DNA from: Bacteroidota bacterium
GTDB lineage: Bacteria > Bacteroidota > Bacteroidia > Flavobacteriales > Flavobacteriaceae
Direction of reading: 5' to 3'
DNA length: 8,079 nucleotides
Assembly: GCA_004356305.1 (NCBI GenBank)
Contig: SMXJ01000015.1
Location: 1-8,079 of the forward strand
The notes under the pieces are model-generated. The model saw only the letters and a list, made by a program, of their open reading frames with translations, ran no database searches and was not told the origin of the DNA. The translations under genes were made by a program, and so were the position numbers. This document shows, piece after piece, positions 5,981-8,079 of this stretch; positions within the stretch are counted from its first letter, which is position 1, and every line of letters begins with the position of its first letter.

Positions 5981-8079
5981 ATGAGGACAGTAATTACGTT
6001 TATAGTTTGCTTTTTGTCTTATTTGGGGTTTGCACAGCAAGACCAACTTACCTGGCCCAGAGAAATTAAAGCTGGAGACAATTACATCATTAGCCTATAT
6101 CAGCCACAACTTGAAACTTTAGTGGATAACAAATTAGTCGGAAGAATGGCCTTATCGGTCAAGGACGATAAGGACAAAATCGTATTCGGCGCTTTGTGGT
6201 TCGAAGCGCGCCTGTCTACCGATTTGGAATCCAATACCGCTGTCTTAGAATCTTTTGACATTCCAAAGATCAAGTTTCCGGATATAGACAACGACGATGG
6301 CATCGATCTGTTAAAATCGCTTATCATTAAAGATTTTAGTGCTATAGAGATGGAGATGTCTATCGATAATATCATTTCAAATTTGGAATCGATAGCTGAA
6401 TATAATGCCGTTAATGATAAGCTATCAAACAATCCTCCAACTATTTATTTCAGACAAGAACCTACGGTCTTGGTAAGTATAGACGGTGATCCTATTCTCA
6501 AAAAAGTGGATGATGGAAGTATGGAATATGTCGTGAATACTCCATTTTTCATAGTGAAAAAGAAAAATACATTCTATTTGAAAGGAGAACATGATTGGTA
6601 TAAATCCAACACCCTTGTTTCCAATGATTGGAAAACAACAAAATCGGTTCCAAAGGACATTCAAAAATTGGCGGATAAAAAATTCGATACTCCAGATAAG
6701 AAAGAAGAGGGTGATAAGAATACTCCGAATATCATTGTGGTCACTTCCCCCGCGGAACTCATTATTACTAACGGTGAATTATCCTATAAACCCATAAGAG
6801 GAACATCCCTTTTATCTGTTGAGAATACCGAAAGTGATATTATTCTCGAAATTGATACACAGACGCATTTCGTACTGCTCAACGGCCGTTGGTATGGCAC
6901 AAAAACGATGAAAGATAAGGAATGGCAGTTTGTGGAGCCGAAAGACCTGCCCGAATCATTTAAATCCATTCCAGCCGATGATGATAGCTATACTGCTTTA
7001 CGAGCCAGCATCCCCGGAACCATAGAGGCCAAAGAGGCCATGTATGAGCAGTATATGCCACAAACCGCTGTGGTCGACAAAAAAACGACCTCAACCAAAG
7101 TGGTCTATGATGGTAATCCGGAGTTCGAAGAAATAGAAGGTACGTCCATGCAATATGCGGTGAATACACAAAGTAAGGTGCTTAAAATCGATGGACAATT
7201 TTATGTGATCGACGACGGTGTTTGGTTTGAATCTACCACGGCGAATGGTCCCTGGAAGGTTTCAGAAAAACGTCCTGAAGAGGTCAAGGACATTCCGCCG
7301 AGTAGTCCCGTTTACAATGTAAAATATGTATATATCTACGATTCCACTCCGGAGGTTGTTTATGTTGGATATACGCCCGGCTATTATCACTCTTATATGT
7401 ATGGTGGTGTCGTGGTTTACGGGACGGGATATTATTACCAACCCTGGTACGGCGCCTATTATTACCCAAGACCCGTAACTTATGGTTTTGGGGTGCATTA
7501 TAATCCCTATACGGGCTGGGGATTCTCAGTAGGTGTGAGCTATGGGTGGTTGACAATTTCCTATCGATCGGGTGGTTATTGGGGGCCGGCTGGATATCGA
7601 CATGGATATCGTCATGGATATCACCATGGATATCATCATGGATATCACAATGGCTATGCTGCGGGATATGCGAGAGGACGGTATAACTCCAATAATATTT
7701 ACACACGCTCTAATAATGGTAACCCTCGAGCCGGGATATCAACCAGAAACGAACGTTCCACTCGTAATAATACCCGACCTTCAACCAATGACCGACGAAA
7801 TAATGCGAGGTCTTCAACTAATAATCGGAAAAATAATACAAGTCCAAAACGGAATGACCTGTATGCCGATAAATCGGGAAATATTTATCAGCGTAATAAT
7901 AATGGAGATTGGCAACAAAAGAGAAATAACACAACACAAAAACCCAATGCTAATCGTAGGACAACACCTAATGTGAATAGAAATCAACAGCGTAATGAAC
8001 TAAATCGCCAATATAATAACAGAAGCAGGGGTAATACTAATACAAGAAACTATAATAACAACAGATCGAGTCGTGGTTC
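5981..8079 (+). CDS. Large exported repeat protein (type often annotated 'carbohydrate-binding family V/XII'), 3'-truncated by the window edge
   Basis: Function unknown. One frame stays open for 699 codons from the ATG at 5981 to the window edge. The protein starts with a signal peptide (M-R-T-V-I-T-F-I-V-C-F-L-S-Y-L-G-F-A, then Q-Q-D), so it is exported. Order of parts: N-terminal domain about 20-155, including G-A-L-W-F-E-A-R; three divergent modules at about 161-230, 257-330 and 370-438, each following D/N-G, G-T/S-S-(M/L), V-x-N-T, then F-(Y/V) and W-(Y/F), a later W, and a closing Pro-x-x-(I/L/F/V) segment; a Tyr/Gly/Pro-rich zone about 439-535 (P-G-Y-Y, G-T-G-Y-Y-Y, Y-Y-Y-P-R-P-V); His-rich G-Y-x-H units 538-557; and an Asn/Arg/Ser/Thr-rich tail from about 566 onward. 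From memory, similar Bacteroidota proteins carry the name 'carbohydrate-binding family V/XII', which is not proof of sugar binding. It follows the barrel gene by 11 bases, so co-expression is likely. The length beyond the window is unknown. Confidence 0.85.
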   Translation, partial: MRTVITFIVCFLSYLGFAQQDQLTWPREIKAGDNYIISLYQPQLETLVDNKLVGRMALSVKDDKDKIVFGALWFEARLSTDLESNTAVLESFDIPKIKFPDIDNDDGIDLLKSLIIKDFSAIEMEMSIDNIISNLESIAEYNAVNDKLSNNPPTIYFRQEPTVLVSIDGDPILKKVDDGSMEYVVNTPFFIVKKKNTFYLKGEHDWYKSNTLVSNDWKTTKSVPKDIQKLADKKFDTPDKKEEGDKNTPNIIVVTSPAELIITNGELSYKPIRGTSLLSVENTESDIILEIDTQTHFVLLNGRWYGTKTMKDKEWQFVEPKDLPESFKSIPADDDSYTALRASIPGTIEAKEAMYEQYMPQTAVVDKKTTSTKVVYDGNPEFEEIEGTSMQYAVNTQSKVLKIDGQFYVIDDGVWFESTTANGPWKVSEKRPEEVKDIPPSSPVYNVKYVYIYDSTPEVVYVGYTPGYYHSYMYGGVVVYGTGYYYQPWYGAYYYPRPVTYGFGVHYNPYTGWGFSVGVSYGWLTISYRSGGYWGPAGYRHGYRHGYHHGYHHGYHNGYAAGYARGRYNSNNIYTRSNNGNPRAGISTRNERSTRNNTRPSTNDRRNNARSSTNNRKNNTSPKRNDLYADKSGNIYQRNNNGDWQQKRNNTTQKPNANRRTTPNVNRNQQRNELNRQYNNRSRGNTNTRNYNNNRSSRG
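6461..7294 (+). repeat. Three divergent ~70-residue Trp/Gly/Tyr modules within the exported protein
   Basis: Copies span 6461-6670, 6749-6970 and 7088-7294 (69-74 residues). Shared marks in the same order are: V/I plus D-G (S-I-D-G-D-P; I-T-N-G-E; V-Y-D-G-N-P), then G-S-M, G-T-S-L or G-T-S-M, then V-V-N-T, V-E-N-T or A-V-N-T, then T-F-Y-L, H-F-V-L or Q-F-Y-V, then D-W-Y, R-W-Y or V-W-F, then a second Trp (D-W-K, E-W-Q, P-W-K), and last S-V-P-K-D-I, D-L-P-E-S-F or K-R-P-E-E-V. The DNA has diverged, so this is an old protein-level duplication. The fold is probably a small all-beta module, by inference from the strand-like pattern. Confidence 0.75.
7592..7663 (+). repeat. 12-bp tandem repeat GGATATCRYCAT encoding G-Y-x-H units
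   Basis: Five consecutive 12-base units start at 7592, 7604, 7616, 7628 and 7640 (GGATATCGACAT, GGATATCGTCAT, GGATATCACCAT, GGATATCATCAT, GGATATCACAAT). A decayed sixth unit, GGCTATGCTGCG, follows at 7652, and GGATATGCGAGA at 7664 still keeps Gly-Tyr. They encode G-Y-R-H, G-Y-R-H, G-Y-H-H, G-Y-H-H, G-Y-H-N, G-Y-A-A and G-Y-A-R. The period is a multiple of three, so gain or loss of a unit keeps the reading frame. Most differences fall in the seventh to tenth bases of the unit. Confidence 0.9.
7676..8079 (+). other. Asn/Arg-rich low-complexity tail of the exported protein
   Basis: From about residue 566 to the window edge the frame encodes a strongly basic, polar sequence dominated by Asn, Arg, Thr, Ser and Gln, with many N-N and R-N-N steps (S-T-R-N-N-T-R, S-T-N-D-R-R-N-N, S-T-N-N-R-K-N-N-T). 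One patch is less simple: D-L-Y-A-D-K-S-G-N-I-Y-Q-R at about 7858-7896, with a short strand-like look. It is probably disordered and exposed outside the cytoplasm. It is part of the gene at 5981, not a separate gene. Confidence 0.7.

Noticed and set aside
6100..6664. Minus-strand open frames of 110 and 79 codons inside the last gene
   Set aside because: Both are antisense to a continuous 699-codon frame and show no ribosome site or family motif.
7592..7663. Short repeats considered as a CRISPR array
   Set aside because: The units are 12 bases with no spacers between them and are read in frame as Gly-Tyr-x-His, so this is a coding tandem repeat.
7284..7706. 140-codon minus-strand open frame rich in D-I-H-D repeats
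   Set aside because: Its repeats are just the reverse reading of the 12-bp tandem repeat in the exported-protein gene; a period of 12 repeats in every frame and avoids stops.
7572..7976. 134-codon plus-strand open frame with D-I-x-M-D-I repeats
   Set aside because: It is the tandem repeat and the Asn/Arg tail read out of frame; the frame starting at 5981 has the signal peptide, modules and continuity.

Overview
The window reads as chromosomal DNA from a member of the Bacteroidota, most likely a marine-type flavobacterium. The base composition is AT-rich. Start codons mostly lack a strong Shine-Dalgarno sequence. The gene set (an S1-family sulfatase, a PafA-type secreted phosphatase, and Sec-exported proteins cleaved before Gln) is typical of that group. 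All genes lie on the plus strand. I see no rRNA, tRNA, CRISPR array, insertion sequence or phage gene.

Layout. (1) 1-2163: the 3' part of a large sulfatase gene, cut by the left edge just before the conserved N-terminal metal-site strand, with the formylglycine signature C-S-P-S-R intact. (2) 2164-2273: a spacer with a perfect 15-bp inverted repeat, probably a terminator or operator. (3) 2274-3323: an AI-2E family polytopic membrane protein. (4) 3421-5100: a secreted alkaline phosphatase-superfamily enzyme that starts with TTG and carries the full set of PafA active-site residues. (5) 5101-5324: a spacer with a short stop-terminated open stretch that may be a gene remnant, a 14-bp direct repeat, a putative Bacteroidota-type promoter and a hairpin. 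(6) 5325-5969: a small exported beta-barrel-like protein. (7) 5981-8079: a large exported modular protein that runs off the right edge with no stop codon.

The last gene is easy to overlook because no stop codon lies inside the window, yet it fills the whole last quarter. Its protein has a signal peptide, an N-terminal domain, three divergent copies of a ~70-residue Trp/Gly/Tyr module, a Tyr/Gly/Pro-rich zone, a run of His-rich G-Y-x-H units encoded by a 12-bp tandem DNA repeat, and an Asn/Arg-rich low-complexity tail. Its start lies 11 bases after the stop of the barrel gene, so the two are probably co-transcribed and may form a cell-envelope pair.

How the genes fit together: the sulfatase and the phosphatase belong to the same alkaline phosphatase superfamily and would remove sulfate and phosphate from external substrates. 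The membrane protein between them has no clear link to either. The last two genes form a separate transcription unit for envelope or surface proteins of unknown role.
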